DNA of 49,649 nucleotides from Oscillospiraceae bacterium (GTDB lineage: Bacteria > Bacillota > Clostridia > Oscillospirales > Ruminococcaceae), in the NCBI GenBank assembly GCA_014799325.1, contig JAAVIE010000113.1:1-49649 (forward strand). Reading direction: 5' to 3'. Shown here piece after piece: positions 15,139 to 25,600 of this stretch. The position numbers and the translations under genes are program-made. Position 1 is the stretch's first letter; every line of letters starts with the position of its first letter. Under the pieces are notes generated by a model that saw only the letters and a program-made list of their open reading frames with translations, did not search any database and was not told where the DNA came from.

Positions 15139-15942
15139 CTATTCTTGTGCCGAGGTCACTGTGGGAACTTCTATTCCAAGCTGTTCATAAAGGTTATTCA
15201 GCTTGTTTTCGTAATCCTCTAATCTTTCTTCCAGCTTGGCTTTTTCCTCCGCTTCCGCTTTTTCTATCTTTGTCTGGGCGGACAGATTCATTGTGTAGAC
15301 GGTGACTGTCACAAAGGCGAAGGCGATAAGTCCTACTGTAACAGGATTGAAGTAGCCTTTGCTTTTGGTCTGCTCGTTGATAAGCGGCTTTATGGAAGTT
15401 TTTGAAAGGGCTGCTCTTAATGCGGCGTAGAGGGGTACCGAGATTATTACCGCAAGAACCGCGTTTATTACAGAGGTTATGGCGTTTGTGCCTACTGCTG
15501 TCCACGCCGCTTCCACTGTGCCGCCTATTATCAGGACGGTGAAGAAGGATTTTACTAAATAAAGGATAATGTATGCCAGCTGACCGAAAACTGCCGCCAA
15601 TACGGTTGTTGACAGAGGTATTTTTCCGTCCTTGTTATGGCGGTTGAGCTTGCCTGCCACAAAGCCCATGGCAAATTTTGAAATAAAGGTGTAAGGTGCG
15701 GAAAGGACGTAAGCGGGATTCATCAGATCATACAGCGCCGCTCCTATTCCGCTTGCCAAGCCTCCTGTACTGCCGCAGAAAAGAAGTCCTGCTAAAAGGC
15801 ACATTGAGTTGCCCAAATGTATTCGGGTCACGAGAATACCGTTTGGTATGGGGAATGACAGATAGTTCCCTACAAAGACCAGCGCCGCCATTAAGCCAAT
15901 AGTCACCGTTTTCATTATTTTTTTGCTTGCCGAGCGTTCCAT
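15139..15942 (-). CDS. ECF transporter substrate-binding (S) component with C-terminal extension
   Basis: A membrane protein that captures a vitamin or similar small molecule for an energy-coupling-factor transporter. Residues 1-175 hold about six helices with the S-component pattern: AALVFVGNYLSFPIPNG, then IHLGNSMCLLAGLLFG-type helix and SGIGAALYDLMNPAYVLSAP, as in the HmpT/PanT-like group. Residues 197-267 add one more helix and a charged coiled coil (KAEAEEKAKLEERLEDYENK), which is unusual for S components. The start is ATG 15942 with AAGGGAG upstream. The EcfA/EcfT partners are not in the window, so it probably shares a general ECF module. The substrate is unknown. Confidence 0.75.
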   Translation of the reverse strand: MERSASKKIMKTVTIGLMAALVFVGNYLSFPIPNGILVTRIHLGNSMCLLAGLLFCGSTGGLASGIGAALYDLMNPAYVLSAPYTFISKFAMGFVAGKLNRHNKDGKIPLSTTVLAAVFGQLAYIILYLVKSFFTVLIIGGTVEAAWTAVGTNAITSVINAVLAVIISVPLYAALRAALSKTSIKPLINEQTKSKGYFNPVTVGLIAFAFVTVTVYTMNLSAQTKIEKAEAEEKAKLEERLEDYENKLNNLYEQLGIEVPTVTSAQE

Positions 15943-15982
15943 AATATTATCTCCCTTTTGTTCGGTTTTTTGTTCTGTTTTT

Positions 15983-16011
15983 ATTTTAATCGTTAAACCT
16001 GCACAATGCAA
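15983..16011 (-). promoter_or_regulatory. Possible promoter of the ECF gene
   Basis: On the minus strand: TTGCAT (16011-16006), 17 bases, TAAAAT (15988-15983), 40 bases before the ATG at 15942. The -35 is weak. Confidence 0.4.
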
Positions 16012-16299
16012 ATCGGTGTTTGTTTTCTCTCAATTTTTCTTTTTTGTGAGAATTCCACTGTTTTTTATTATTGTGTTGATTGTTTTTGATTTTATTGCCA
16101 ATAATTTTAAGGTAATTTTTATATTGTCCAAAAACGATTTTGTATAAACAGCACAAAAGAGGTTATTATTAAGGAAATTTTTGCTTGATTTATAGAACGT
16201 GTTTTTGCTTACCCGAACAGCCATTTGTTAATAAATACCAAAAAACTCTCATAATATTATAGCGTAATTACTAAAAAATATAAATTTACCAAAAACCCC
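16012..16299. other. AT-rich intergenic stretch, no gene seen
   Basis: About 290 bases of very AT-rich DNA between the ECF gene and the groESL promoter. A 64-codon frame on the minus strand has no ribosome site and protein-unlike composition. I see no riboswitch stem pattern by eye. Confidence 0.5.
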
Positions 16300-16327
16300 T
16301 TGATTTTTTCTATAAAATGGATAAAAT
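16300..16327 (+). promoter_or_regulatory. groESL promoter
   Basis: TTGATT (16300-16305), 16 bases, TAAAAT (16322-16327), directly ahead of the CIRCE operator, so transcription should start within the operator. Confidence 0.65.
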
Positions 16328-16332
16328 AGTAT

Positions 16333-16359
16333 TTAGCACTCCAAGGCTAAGAGTGCTAA
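16333..16359 (+). promoter_or_regulatory. CIRCE element (HrcA operator)
   Basis: A perfect CIRCE: TTAGCACTC (16333-16341), 9-base spacer, GAGTGCTAA (16351-16359). HrcA binds this repeat and represses chaperone genes until heat stress; the hrcA gene itself is not in the window. Confidence 0.97.
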
Positions 16360-16384
16360 ACATAAATCGGTTAATAATTTTTAA

Positions 16385-16681
<297 letters not shown>

Positions 16682-16709
16682 AAGAAATAAACTTTATTAT
16701 ATTTTATAG

Positions 16710-18356
<1,647 letters not shown>

Positions 18357-18364
18357 TTTAAAAA

Positions 18365-18498
18365 GAATTTCAAAACCGACAAGATTTAAATTTGCTTGAA
18401 TAACTGGGCAAATTTAAATCTTGTCTATCTAACTGAGTTCGGATTTTTTGCTTGAAAAAATGGGCAAAAAATCCGAACTCAGTTGATTTTTGAAATTC
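18365..18498. repeat. Twin perfect hairpins inside an outer stem after groEL
   Basis: An outer stem GAATTTCAAAA (18365-18375) and TTTTGAAATTC (18488-18498) encloses two perfect hairpins. Hairpin 1 has 18-bp arms (18378-18395, 18408-18425); hairpin 2 has 21-bp arms (18431-18451, 18464-18484). The stems differ in sequence, but both 12-base loops share the form TTGAANAANTGG and are closed by GC pairs. As RNA or DNA this gives a three-way junction. No T run follows hairpin 2, so it is not a plain terminator. Confidence 0.9.
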
Positions 18499-18581
18499 GT
18501 GCTATCAGGGCAGTGGTGCGAGTGGTAACCCGCTTTTGGGAATATTGTGCTGTTTTTTACCGATTAATATGTGCAGTAGGG

Positions 18582-18767
18582 TTATGTTTTTTCATCAGTT
18601 TTTTGACCTAAAACAATTTCTCCGTGCTTTTCCTCATATTTTTCAATACTTGCACGAATTAAAGCGATAACTTGCCCGTTTGCAGAGCGTGATTCATAAT
18701 TAGCCACTATGTGAAGTTTATCAAGCATTTCTTCATCAATTCTTATAGTTAGGTTTTTAATACCCAT
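18582..18767 (-). CDS. Arc-like ribbon-helix-helix protein
   Basis: A 61-residue protein with a ribbon-helix-helix DNA-binding domain: the beta strand KNLTIRIDEEM, helix LDKLHIVANYES, then RSANGQVIALIRASIEKYEEKH as in Arc-type repressors. Such proteins dimerise and bind operators through the strand pair. AAAGAGG upstream serves the ATG at 18767. No toxin gene is next to it, so it looks like a stand-alone regulator. Its targets are unknown. Confidence 0.75.
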   Translation of the reverse strand: MGIKNLTIRIDEEMLDKLHIVANYESRSANGQVIALIRASIEKYEEKHGEIVLGQKTDEKT

Positions 18768-18901
18768 ACAACAACCTCTTTCATATCCTATCCCTCTTTT
18801 GCTTATATTTTATCACAGTTTATTGATAATGTGAATTTGATGTAATACAATATTTATTGTATTTAAAGCAATAAATCAATACAGAAAACACAAAAGACAA
18901 T

Positions 18902-18937
18902 AAAAAACCGAGGAAAGCAAGCTACCCTCGGTTTTTT
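18902..18937 (-). terminator. Terminator after the EAL/HDOD gene
   Basis: AAAAAACCGAGG (18902-18913) pairs with CCTCGGTTTTTT (18926-18937). On the minus strand the stem is followed by T, 42 bases past the stop at 18979; it can also act on the + strand. Confidence 0.85.
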
Positions 18938-18978
18938 ATTTATGGACGACTAATTATGAAAAAATGTCTTTTAAATTA

Positions 18979-20193
18979 TCAGTTGGTCAGGAAGCACATC
19001 ATCTGAACCTTGTTCAGACACTCGATATACTTTCTCAAGATCTCCTGACCATCAAGATTGTAGGTGGTAACAAACTTGTCAACTCCTGCCCAGTTAGCCT
19101 GCTCGCAGTCAAGAACGAAGTTGAAGGTATCGCCGTATACGCCCGACATGCTGGAAAGACCGTCAATAATGTTGTTAGACAGCCGCATAGCGGTCATAGT
19201 TTCCTTATCGTTAAGATCAACTACAACAGACATAAGACCCATGAGGTACATTTCATCGTCAAAGGAGAACTCATCAAGGATCATAATAGACACAAGACGG
19301 CAGAATGTAGCGCGGAACAACGCAACACGCACTCTCTCGTCGGGACCCTGGGGAGTAAGGCTCTGCAAGCCCACAATGTAGATCCACTCGGTAAGCTTTT
19401 TCAGACCAAGCATCAAAAGAGCCTGCTTAACTGTGGAAATTCTGTTAGCCATATCGCCCTTTAATGCGTTTACAAGCCGTAACAGCTTGGCGGTCATAAA
19501 GGGGTCGGAGGAGATAATATCTGCGATCTTATCCATATCAGCGTCGGGGGCTCTCAGCTCGTTGATAAGCTTGGAGAATGTGAGAGCCATAGGGCTGTAG
19601 GCGCTTCCCTTTTCGATAAGAGGCTTTGCGAAGAAGTAGCCCTGCATAAGGGTGCAGCCAAGCTTTTTAGCATACTCGGCTTCCTCGTTGGTCTCTATTT
19701 TTTCCGCTAAGAGGATCTTATTTTTCAGTCTGCACTGTGCGGCTGTGTGTTCGATCTGCTCTTTGGTATTGTTTCTGAAGTCGATCTTTACCATTTGGCA
19801 ATAATCAAGCAGCACAGCTCTTTCGGCAGAGTAAACAAAATCGTCAAGAGCTACGATATAGCCGTTTTCGATAAGCTCCTTGCAGCAATTCAGTATCTCG
19901 TCGGTTGCTGCCACATTTTCGAGAACCTCAACAACTACCTGATCCTTGGGGAGGAGCAGGGCTGTTTTCTGGAGCAGGAGGTTTTCGGTAAAGTTAAGGA
20001 AGGCTCTTTTATTATTGAGATATTCCTTATCACCGTCACCGAAGAAAATGTTGTTGATAACGTCTGCCGATGATTTGTCACCGTCCTCTCCGTCGTAAAA
20101 AGGAACCTTGGGAGCGGTACGGTACAACATTTCATATCCGTAAGTAACGCCGTTTAGATCAATAATCGGCTGCTTGGCAAAAAAGCTGTTCAT
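18979..20193 (-). CDS. EAL and HDOD domain signalling protein (YuxH-like)
   Basis: A 404-residue cytosolic protein. Residues 1-190 are an EAL-type domain, beginning FFAKQPIIDLNGVTYGYEML and ending QGYFFAKPL; the catalytic DDFG part is altered to LDDFVYS and other metal residues are missing, so c-di-GMP hydrolysis is unlikely. Residues 195-390 are an HDOD domain (ADIISSDPFMTAKLLRLVNA). This arrangement is that of YuxH-like proteins, thought to act by protein contacts. I start at 20193 (MNSFF), matching the family start; an ATG at 20211 is possible. Confidence 0.85.
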   Translation of the reverse strand: MNSFFAKQPIIDLNGVTYGYEMLYRTAPKVPFYDGEDGDKSSADVINNIFFGDGDKEYLNNKRAFLNFTENLLLQKTALLLPKDQVVVEVLENVAATDEILNCCKELIENGYIVALDDFVYSAERAVLLDYCQMVKIDFRNNTKEQIEHTAAQCRLKNKILLAEKIETNEEAEYAKKLGCTLMQGYFFAKPLIEKGSAYSPMALTFSKLINELRAPDADMDKIADIISSDPFMTAKLLRLVNALKGDMANRISTVKQALLMLGLKKLTEWIYIVGLQSLTPQGPDERVRVALFRATFCRLVSIMILDEFSFDDEMYLMGLMSVVVDLNDKETMTAMRLSNNIIDGLSSMSGVYGDTFNFVLDCEQANWAGVDKFVTTYNLDGQEILRKYIECLNKVQMMCFLTN

Positions 20194-20244
20194 GCTTTCA
20201 CCGTCTTTCATATATTAAAATCAATAGTTTCTCAATTTACCTCT

Positions 20245-20273
20245 ATTTTACCACATTTCGCCGTATATTTCAA
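20245..20273 (-). promoter_or_regulatory. Promoter of the EAL/HDOD gene
   Basis: On the minus strand: TTGAAA (20273-20268), 17 bases, TAAAAT (20250-20245), 33 bases before the ATG at 20211. Confidence 0.6.
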
Positions 20274-20424
20274 TATAGAAATATTTAGTATTTATCTAAG
20301 GCTTTTTGTGTATTATTGCTAAAAATCACGGCGTAATCGCTGTTTGTAAATATCAAACGGTTTAAAGGTCTCGAATATTGTATAAAAGGCACCACTAAAA
20401 AAATACATAGCTTAAAGTTTCCGT

Positions 20425-20637
20425 CCACCCTTTTCCAAAGGGTGGCAGGTTTCCAAAGGGCGGCGCCCTTTGGTCGCCCTCCGCAGAGGGCGAAACTCCC
20501 CAGACGGAGTGCGCTCAGAAAAGGGTGAATTTCAAAAATGCCCCAGTGGGGCATTTTTGAAAGAGGGGAAGCCCTGCAAGAGAGGGCTTCCCCTGTTCGC
20601 TATCAGTACAACATTGTCCTGCGAGGTTATCCTCGCA
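20425..20637. repeat. Array of seven consecutive hairpins (intergenic repeat)
   Basis: Seven inverted repeats follow one another: 20425-20445 (9-bp arms), 20453-20473 (9), 20474-20493 (8), 20495-20510 (5), 20530-20562 (15), 20564-20594 (12) and 20620-20637 (7). All arms are perfect. The rest of the 450-base gap to the EAL/HDOD gene holds that gene's promoter and otherwise no gene. The unit looks like a modular intergenic repeat rather than a gene; it may stop transcription of the ABC operon. The first four hairpins resemble repeats I associate with Ruminococcus-type genomes. Confidence 0.7.
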
Positions 20638-20661
20638 CAGTAAACTGTTTTTATGGTAATG

Positions 20662-22470
20662 TTAGTTGTAATATTTAGCCTGCGCCTTGAACATTTCCGC
20701 ATAAATACCGTTGTTGATAAGTATAAGCTCGTCATGAGTGCCGTACTCTTTTATCACACCCTCGGAAAAAACCGCTATCCTATCGCAGAACTTGCAGCTT
20801 GAAAGCCTGTGTGAGATATAAATAGCCGTCTTTCCCCCAACCAAAGAATCAAACTGCCTGTAAATATCGTACTCCGCCACGGGATCAAGTGCGGCGGTAG
20901 GCTCGTCAAGGATAACCACGGGGGCTTTCTTGTACAGCGCTCTCGCAATAGCCATTTTCTGCTGTTCACCGCCGGAAGGCTCGATACCGTTTTCGTCAAA
21001 GGATTTGAACAGCATTGTTTCCGTTCCCTTTTCAAGATATCTCAGCTTGTCGCCAAGTCCAACCTGTTCAAGCAGTCCGCTTATTTCCTCATCGCTGCAT
21101 TTATCATCAAGGACAATGTTTTCCTTGATCGAAAAGGCAAATAGCTTGAAATCCTGAAAGACAGGGGAAAACAGGTTCATATACTCGGTATAGTCATACT
21201 CTTTGATATTCACTCCGTCCAAAAGTATTTCTCCCTCGGTGGGATCGTACAAACGGCACAAAAGCTTGACAAAGGTGGTTTTGCCTGCACCGTTCAGTCC
21301 AACTACCGACAGATGCTCGCCCTGTTTTAAAGTAACGTTTACTCCCTTTAACACCTCAACATCGGTATTTGGGTACGTAAAGGAAACATTTCTGAATTCA
21401 ACAGTATGATCTCCTTCCTCGATATGGCGTGTTCCCTTTTCGATAGCTGCGGGGAAATCCGCAAACTTAACATATTCGTAAGCATAATTACATTTTTTCA
21501 CTATCTCCTGAAGATTGTAAAGCAGCGAACCCATAGAGCTGTTAAAGGTAGCAGACGACGCTATCATCTGAGTAAATACCGCAATGGAGATACCGCCCGA
21601 TAATACAGATGTTCCGAGATACAGGTAGGAAACTATATCCCTTGCCACATTAAGAACATTTTTGAACTGATTAAGAGGGTGTTGTTTATTTGATGTTTTT
21701 ATCCAAGTACCAAGGCTGTCATCGGTGTATTTATTCCACCTTTCTACCATAAGATCCTTTGCGCCGTAAAGCCTTATGTCCTTTCCGTATTTGAAATCGC
21801 TTATCTGCCAGCCGTAATAGCTAAAGGCTCGGTTGATCTTGGACATATCTTTAAATCTCTCTATCTCGATCTTATTTTGTTTGTTTTGAATTAGGGAATT
21901 TATGATCACCACTACCAGCGTTATAGGAAAAAGCAACGGAGCGTTGAGCGCTATAAGAGCCACCGTGCCGCAAATCTTGATTATCTGCCCTATGATTTCA
22001 TAAACGGGATAAAAAATGCCAACAACTCCCCCCGAATACCAGCTCATTCCCGTTCTTGCCGCTTCTACCTGATCAAGAGCCTTTTTATCCTCTGTGACCT
22101 GAAAATCCAGTTCCATTACCTTTCTGCTCATTTCCTCGGTAAAGTAATTTTCAAACTTTTCACTGTATTTCTGAACTACCATACCAAGCCACGAACCGAT
22201 AAAGGAAAGAATAGGTCCTGCAACCGCCAGAATTGCCACATAAACGATCAGCCTTGTTATATCACGCTCTCCAAGCAGCTCGCTTATAATCAGCGGCGAT
22301 ACGATAATTGCCACAAAGGGCTGTATGGCGTCAATAACAGTCATAATACCATTGATAAAGAAATACCCCTTATGAACTTTCCACGCAATGGGGAAAAAGT
22401 ATTTAAGGGTTTTCCTTACCACAGAAAATCCGCTTTCCTTTTTTTCTTTCTTCTTATTATCCTTAGACAC
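20662..22470 (-). CDS. ABC exporter half-transporter 2 (permease plus ATPase)
   Basis: A 602-residue fused ABC exporter. Residues 30-330 hold the transmembrane domain with about six helices. Residues 340-600 are the ATPase: Walker A GLNGAGKTTF near residue 390, Q-loop FQDF, signature PSGGEQQKMAIARALYK, Walker B VVILDEPTAALD and the H-loop Ser-His (ISHRLSS). The signature begins P-S rather than L-S, a mild change. It overlaps the next ABC gene by 8 bases, so the two products probably form one heterodimeric exporter. The substrate (peptide, drug or lipid) cannot be told. Confidence 0.9.
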   Translation of the reverse strand: MSKDNKKKEKKESGFSVVRKTLKYFFPIAWKVHKGYFFINGIMTVIDAIQPFVAIIVSPLIISELLGERDITRLIVYVAILAVAGPILSFIGSWLGMVVQKYSEKFENYFTEEMSRKVMELDFQVTEDKKALDQVEAARTGMSWYSGGVVGIFYPVYEIIGQIIKICGTVALIALNAPLLFPITLVVVIINSLIQNKQNKIEIERFKDMSKINRAFSYYGWQISDFKYGKDIRLYGAKDLMVERWNKYTDDSLGTWIKTSNKQHPLNQFKNVLNVARDIVSYLYLGTSVLSGGISIAVFTQMIASSATFNSSMGSLLYNLQEIVKKCNYAYEYVKFADFPAAIEKGTRHIEEGDHTVEFRNVSFTYPNTDVEVLKGVNVTLKQGEHLSVVGLNGAGKTTFVKLLCRLYDPTEGEILLDGVNIKEYDYTEYMNLFSPVFQDFKLFAFSIKENIVLDDKCSDEEISGLLEQVGLGDKLRYLEKGTETMLFKSFDENGIEPSGGEQQKMAIARALYKKAPVVILDEPTAALDPVAEYDIYRQFDSLVGGKTAIYISHRLSSCKFCDRIAVFSEGVIKEYGTHDELILINNGIYAEMFKAQAKYYN

Positions 22471-24352
22471 TTACTGCCGCCTCCTCTCCAAACTCCGCAT
22501 TTTCGTTATTGTTTTCGTCTTTATAATACTGCGCCTGTATCTCGAACATTTCCGCATAAGCTCCGCCCTTTGCCAAAAGCTCATCGTGAGTTCCCTGCTC
22601 TATAAGCACGCCCGCCTTGAACATAGCTATACTGTCACAGAACCGAGTTGAAGATAGTCTGTGGGAAATATACACCGCCGACTTGTTCCCGATGATCTCA
22701 TCAAAGCTTTTATAGAGATTATACTCCGCCAAAGCGTCCAAAGCCGCAGTAGGCTCGTCAAGCACTATTACTGGAGCGTTCTTGTACAGCGCTCTTGCAA
22801 GGGCAAGCTTCTGCTTCTCGCCGCCCGAAAGGTCGATACCGTCATCGTGAATAACCTTCAAAAGCTCGGTATCTACGCCTTTTTCAAGGGTTTCCAGCTT
22901 TTCTTTAAGTCCTGCCTTTTCAGCACACTGACGGCTAAGATCTCTGTTCGTTTCCTCGGTCTTTTTCATAGAAATGTTTTCCGCCATTGGGAAAGCAAAT
23001 ACCTCAACATTCTGAAATACGGGAGAGAACAGCTCGTAGTATTCCTTGCGCCTGAATTTTCTTATATCAGTGCCGTTTAGAAGTATCACTCCTTCGGTGG
23101 GGTCGTAAAGCCGAAGCAGCAGCTTTATAAAGGTAGTCTTTCCCGCTCCGTTCAGTCCCACCACTGCCATTTTTTTACCCGCCTCAAGGGTAAGGCTCAT
23201 ATTTTTAAGGGCATAACCCTCTTGTCCCTTATATTGATAAGAAACATTTCTGAACTCAAACTTATACTTATCCGTTTTGGGAACAGGTATGCAGTCTTCC
23301 TCATTATCCATTTCCAGATCAATAAAGGAACGGAAATCGTCTACCTTTAAAGAGCACTGCTTAAATCCGCCCAAGTCGTTAAGTACGGCGGTAAGGGCAG
23401 TGGTGAAGGTGGTTGACAGTCCCACATAAAGGGTAAAGTCGCCTATTGACATATCCGTACCCAAAATAATAAAGATCAGAATACCGTAAACCGCCGCAGT
23501 GGAAAGCACAAGCATTGAATGTGCAAAAAGGCTGTTATAAGTCCAAAGGTTCTTACTGTAAAGCATTCTGTCCTGCTTTTCGGAAATTATCTCGTGCTGC
23601 TTCCCCGAAAGCCATTTCTTCATACCAAAAAGCCTTATATCCTTGGCGCTGTCAAAGTTCTGAAGGGTATACTCCATATAATCAAGCTTGCGCCAAACAG
23701 GCGCCATTTTGTCCCAAACATTTTTCTTGTCCTTTTTGACAGTATATCTGAAAAACAAAAACTGTACAAATGATATAACAGCAAGAATAAGTATCAGCCT
23801 TATATCCAGCACCGAAATAGTGGCGAGAGTTACAAGAAAGGTAAGAACATTGGCTCCGATATTGTATATATTATGAAGCATTCCTTCCAAGCCTTCATTA
23901 TTGTTGTTTGCAGCCTGAGATGCCTTACTGTGCATATCGAGAATATCAGGCTGTTCCAAGGTCTGATAGTTCATTGAAAGAACCTTAGCCACACGCTCGG
24001 TTACCATTCTCATCCGCACCAATATCATATAGAGTCCGCAGCGGTTATCCGTCAGCACATTAAGTCCTGTGCTAACCAGCTCCACGACCGCCACCCAGAT
24101 AAGAGTATGTATAAGCGGCATAATATCCGTATTGCCGGTTCCGCTCTGCTGCTCCAAAATATCCAAAATAAACTTGCTGATAAATGTCCACAGATAGTTC
24201 ATAAGAGAGTGGCTGATTATTCCTATCCCCATAAGCGCCAACAAAATCGGGCGGTACTCCTTCACCTTTTTCAGCATATAAAAGGTATTTTTCGCTATGC
24301 CGTACTCGGTGTGGAGCTTGTTTTCCTCTTCCTTTTTCTTCTTTTTTAACAT
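22463..24352 (-). CDS. ABC exporter half-transporter 1 (permease plus ATPase)
   Basis: A 629-residue fused exporter, the first gene of the pair. The N-terminal tail is very basic (MLKKKKKEEENK). The transmembrane domain spans about residues 30-330; the ATPase follows with Walker A GLNGAGKTTFIKLL, signature DLSGGEKQKLALARA, Walker B VIVLDEPTAALD and ISHRLSS. Both ATP sites look competent. AAAGGAG precedes the ATG. An XRE regulator gene ends 148 bases upstream on the same strand and may control the pair. Function and substrate are unknown. Confidence 0.9.
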   Translation of the reverse strand: MLKKKKKEEENKLHTEYGIAKNTFYMLKKVKEYRPILLALMGIGIISHSLMNYLWTFISKFILDILEQQSGTGNTDIMPLIHTLIWVAVVELVSTGLNVLTDNRCGLYMILVRMRMVTERVAKVLSMNYQTLEQPDILDMHSKASQAANNNNEGLEGMLHNIYNIGANVLTFLVTLATISVLDIRLILILAVISFVQFLFFRYTVKKDKKNVWDKMAPVWRKLDYMEYTLQNFDSAKDIRLFGMKKWLSGKQHEIISEKQDRMLYSKNLWTYNSLFAHSMLVLSTAAVYGILIFIILGTDMSIGDFTLYVGLSTTFTTALTAVLNDLGGFKQCSLKVDDFRSFIDLEMDNEEDCIPVPKTDKYKFEFRNVSYQYKGQEGYALKNMSLTLEAGKKMAVVGLNGAGKTTFIKLLLRLYDPTEGVILLNGTDIRKFRRKEYYELFSPVFQNVEVFAFPMAENISMKKTEETNRDLSRQCAEKAGLKEKLETLEKGVDTELLKVIHDDGIDLSGGEKQKLALARALYKNAPVIVLDEPTAALDALAEYNLYKSFDEIIGNKSAVYISHRLSSTRFCDSIAMFKAGVLIEQGTHDELLAKGGAYAEMFEIQAQYYKDENNNENAEFGEEAAVSV

Positions 24353-24500
24353 TTATGATAACTCCTTTTCTGTGACTTTTAATAATTTTACACCTATCAT
24401 AAAAAGCTTTCTTGATAAATAGTGCTGTAATCTGCACCGACTTTTATTTTCCACTTATATAGTCGCCGAAAAATCAAAAAGGTTAGCGGGTTTTCAAGAA

Positions 24501-25373
24501 TTATTTTTCCTTTTCGGGCTTATTGGTTTGTGTATTATTTTTAAAAAAAGCTTTTCTTTCTCTGTTGTTGGACTGATTGTTAAAGCTGCAGGGCAAATTC
24601 AGCATAGTGCGGCAAAAGGTCATAAAGGAAACAAAATTGTTTTCAAGGTCAGATTGATATATTTTCTCCTCGCCTCTTTCCGAATTCAGTCTGCGGCAGG
24701 ATACAAGACCAAGCTCCGCCATTTCCTCCAGTATTTCCTTTGACCGTTCAACAGAAATATTAAGGGAATTGGCTAACGATCCGACATTTACATAGACCCA
24801 GCCGCTTATTCCTGCCAAATAATACATTGCCCTTAAAACATCGGGCTTTCCCAAAAATTTAAAAAGCTTTACATACTTTTCATCATACTTCAAAACATCG
24901 TCATAGCCATTTTTAGGTTCGGGCATTATAAGAAAATATTGCAGACTTTCACAAAGTCTTGATTGAAAAAAGCCTTCTGCGGAAGTGAACTCTGAATAAA
25001 GATCCAAATTCGGATCATTAAAAGCGTTATCGGTAATCCCCCAATATCCTTCTTCCGTATTCGTCATTCCCAAGCCTATGGCTCTGCAAACGTACATTCC
25101 GTATTGCAATCTTTCTTTGTAGGGCTTTTCCATGATATATTTAACAACCTCGTTCAATGTATCGGCTTTATCTATGGGATTTCCAAAAAGCTCATCAATA
25201 GTTACTTCAAGAAAATCCGCAATAACAGGCAAAAGTGAAGCGTCGGGATAGCCGTTCATCTCCCACTTTGAAACCGCCTGTGCCGAAACTCCCACTGCGT
25301 CCGCTAACTGCTCCTGTGTAATTCCCTTTTTCTTTCTTATTTCTTTAAGAGCTGTGTTGAACTCGTTTTTCAT
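24501..25373 (-). CDS. XRE-family regulator with long C-terminal domain
   Basis: A 290-residue regulator. Residues 5-60 form an XRE helix-turn-helix, with KKGITQEQLADAVGVSAQAV and SKWEMNG; this N-terminal type is common in Firmicute regulators beside ABC exporters. The rest is helical, with a winged-helix-like patch LANSLNISVERSKEILEE near 215-235. The start is ATG 25373 with AAAGGAA upstream. A near-consensus promoter and an AGTTGAAT palindrome lie ahead, consistent with autoregulation. The ABC genes follow on the same strand. Confidence 0.8.
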   Translation of the reverse strand: MKNEFNTALKEIRKKKGITQEQLADAVGVSAQAVSKWEMNGYPDASLLPVIADFLEVTIDELFGNPIDKADTLNEVVKYIMEKPYKERLQYGMYVCRAIGLGMTNTEEGYWGITDNAFNDPNLDLYSEFTSAEGFFQSRLCESLQYFLIMPEPKNGYDDVLKYDEKYVKLFKFLGKPDVLRAMYYLAGISGWVYVNVGSLANSLNISVERSKEILEEMAELGLVSCRRLNSERGEEKIYQSDLENNFVSFMTFCRTMLNLPCSFNNQSNNRERKAFFKNNTQTNKPEKEK

Positions 25374-25406
25374 GACCGTAATTCCTTTCTCGCTTTGCTG
25401 TTTCAA

Positions 25407-25461
25407 AGTATAACACAATCGTAAGTTGAATACAAGGGATTGATAGTTGAATAATTCAACT
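25407..25461 (-). promoter_or_regulatory. Promoter and palindromic operator of the XRE gene
   Basis: Minus-strand TTGTAT (25435-25430), 17 bases, TATACT (25412-25407). A perfect palindrome AGTTGAAT-A-ATTCAACT lies upstream at 25445-25461, and a third AGTTGAAT lies at 25424-25431 overlapping the -35 box. The spacing fits a repressor site. Confidence 0.65.
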
Positions 25462-25557
25462 GTTGGTTTATGGATTATTATTTCTCAACCTTTGGGTGAA
25501 TAATCGGGAAAAGTTATCATTTAAGGATTTTCCCTCAACTGCTGTATTTCGGGCAGT

Positions 25558-25596
25558 AAAAAAGCCACCGCCGAATTATTTAAGCAGTGGCTTTTA
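25558..25596 (-). terminator. Terminator of the U32 peptidase gene
   Basis: AAAAGCCAC (25560-25568) pairs with GTGGCTTTT (25587-25595), extended by GC pairs inside; on the minus strand the stem ends in a T run, 6 bases past the stop at 25601. Confidence 0.8.
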
Positions 25597-25600
25597 CTAT

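Noticed and set aside
16030-16224. 64-codon minus-strand frame before the groES promoter
   Set aside because: Very AT-rich, no ribosome site, Lys/Asn-rich sequence expected by chance.
20425-20637. CRISPR-like array
   Set aside because: The hairpins are unlike each other and have no regular repeat-spacer spacing; no cas gene is nearby.
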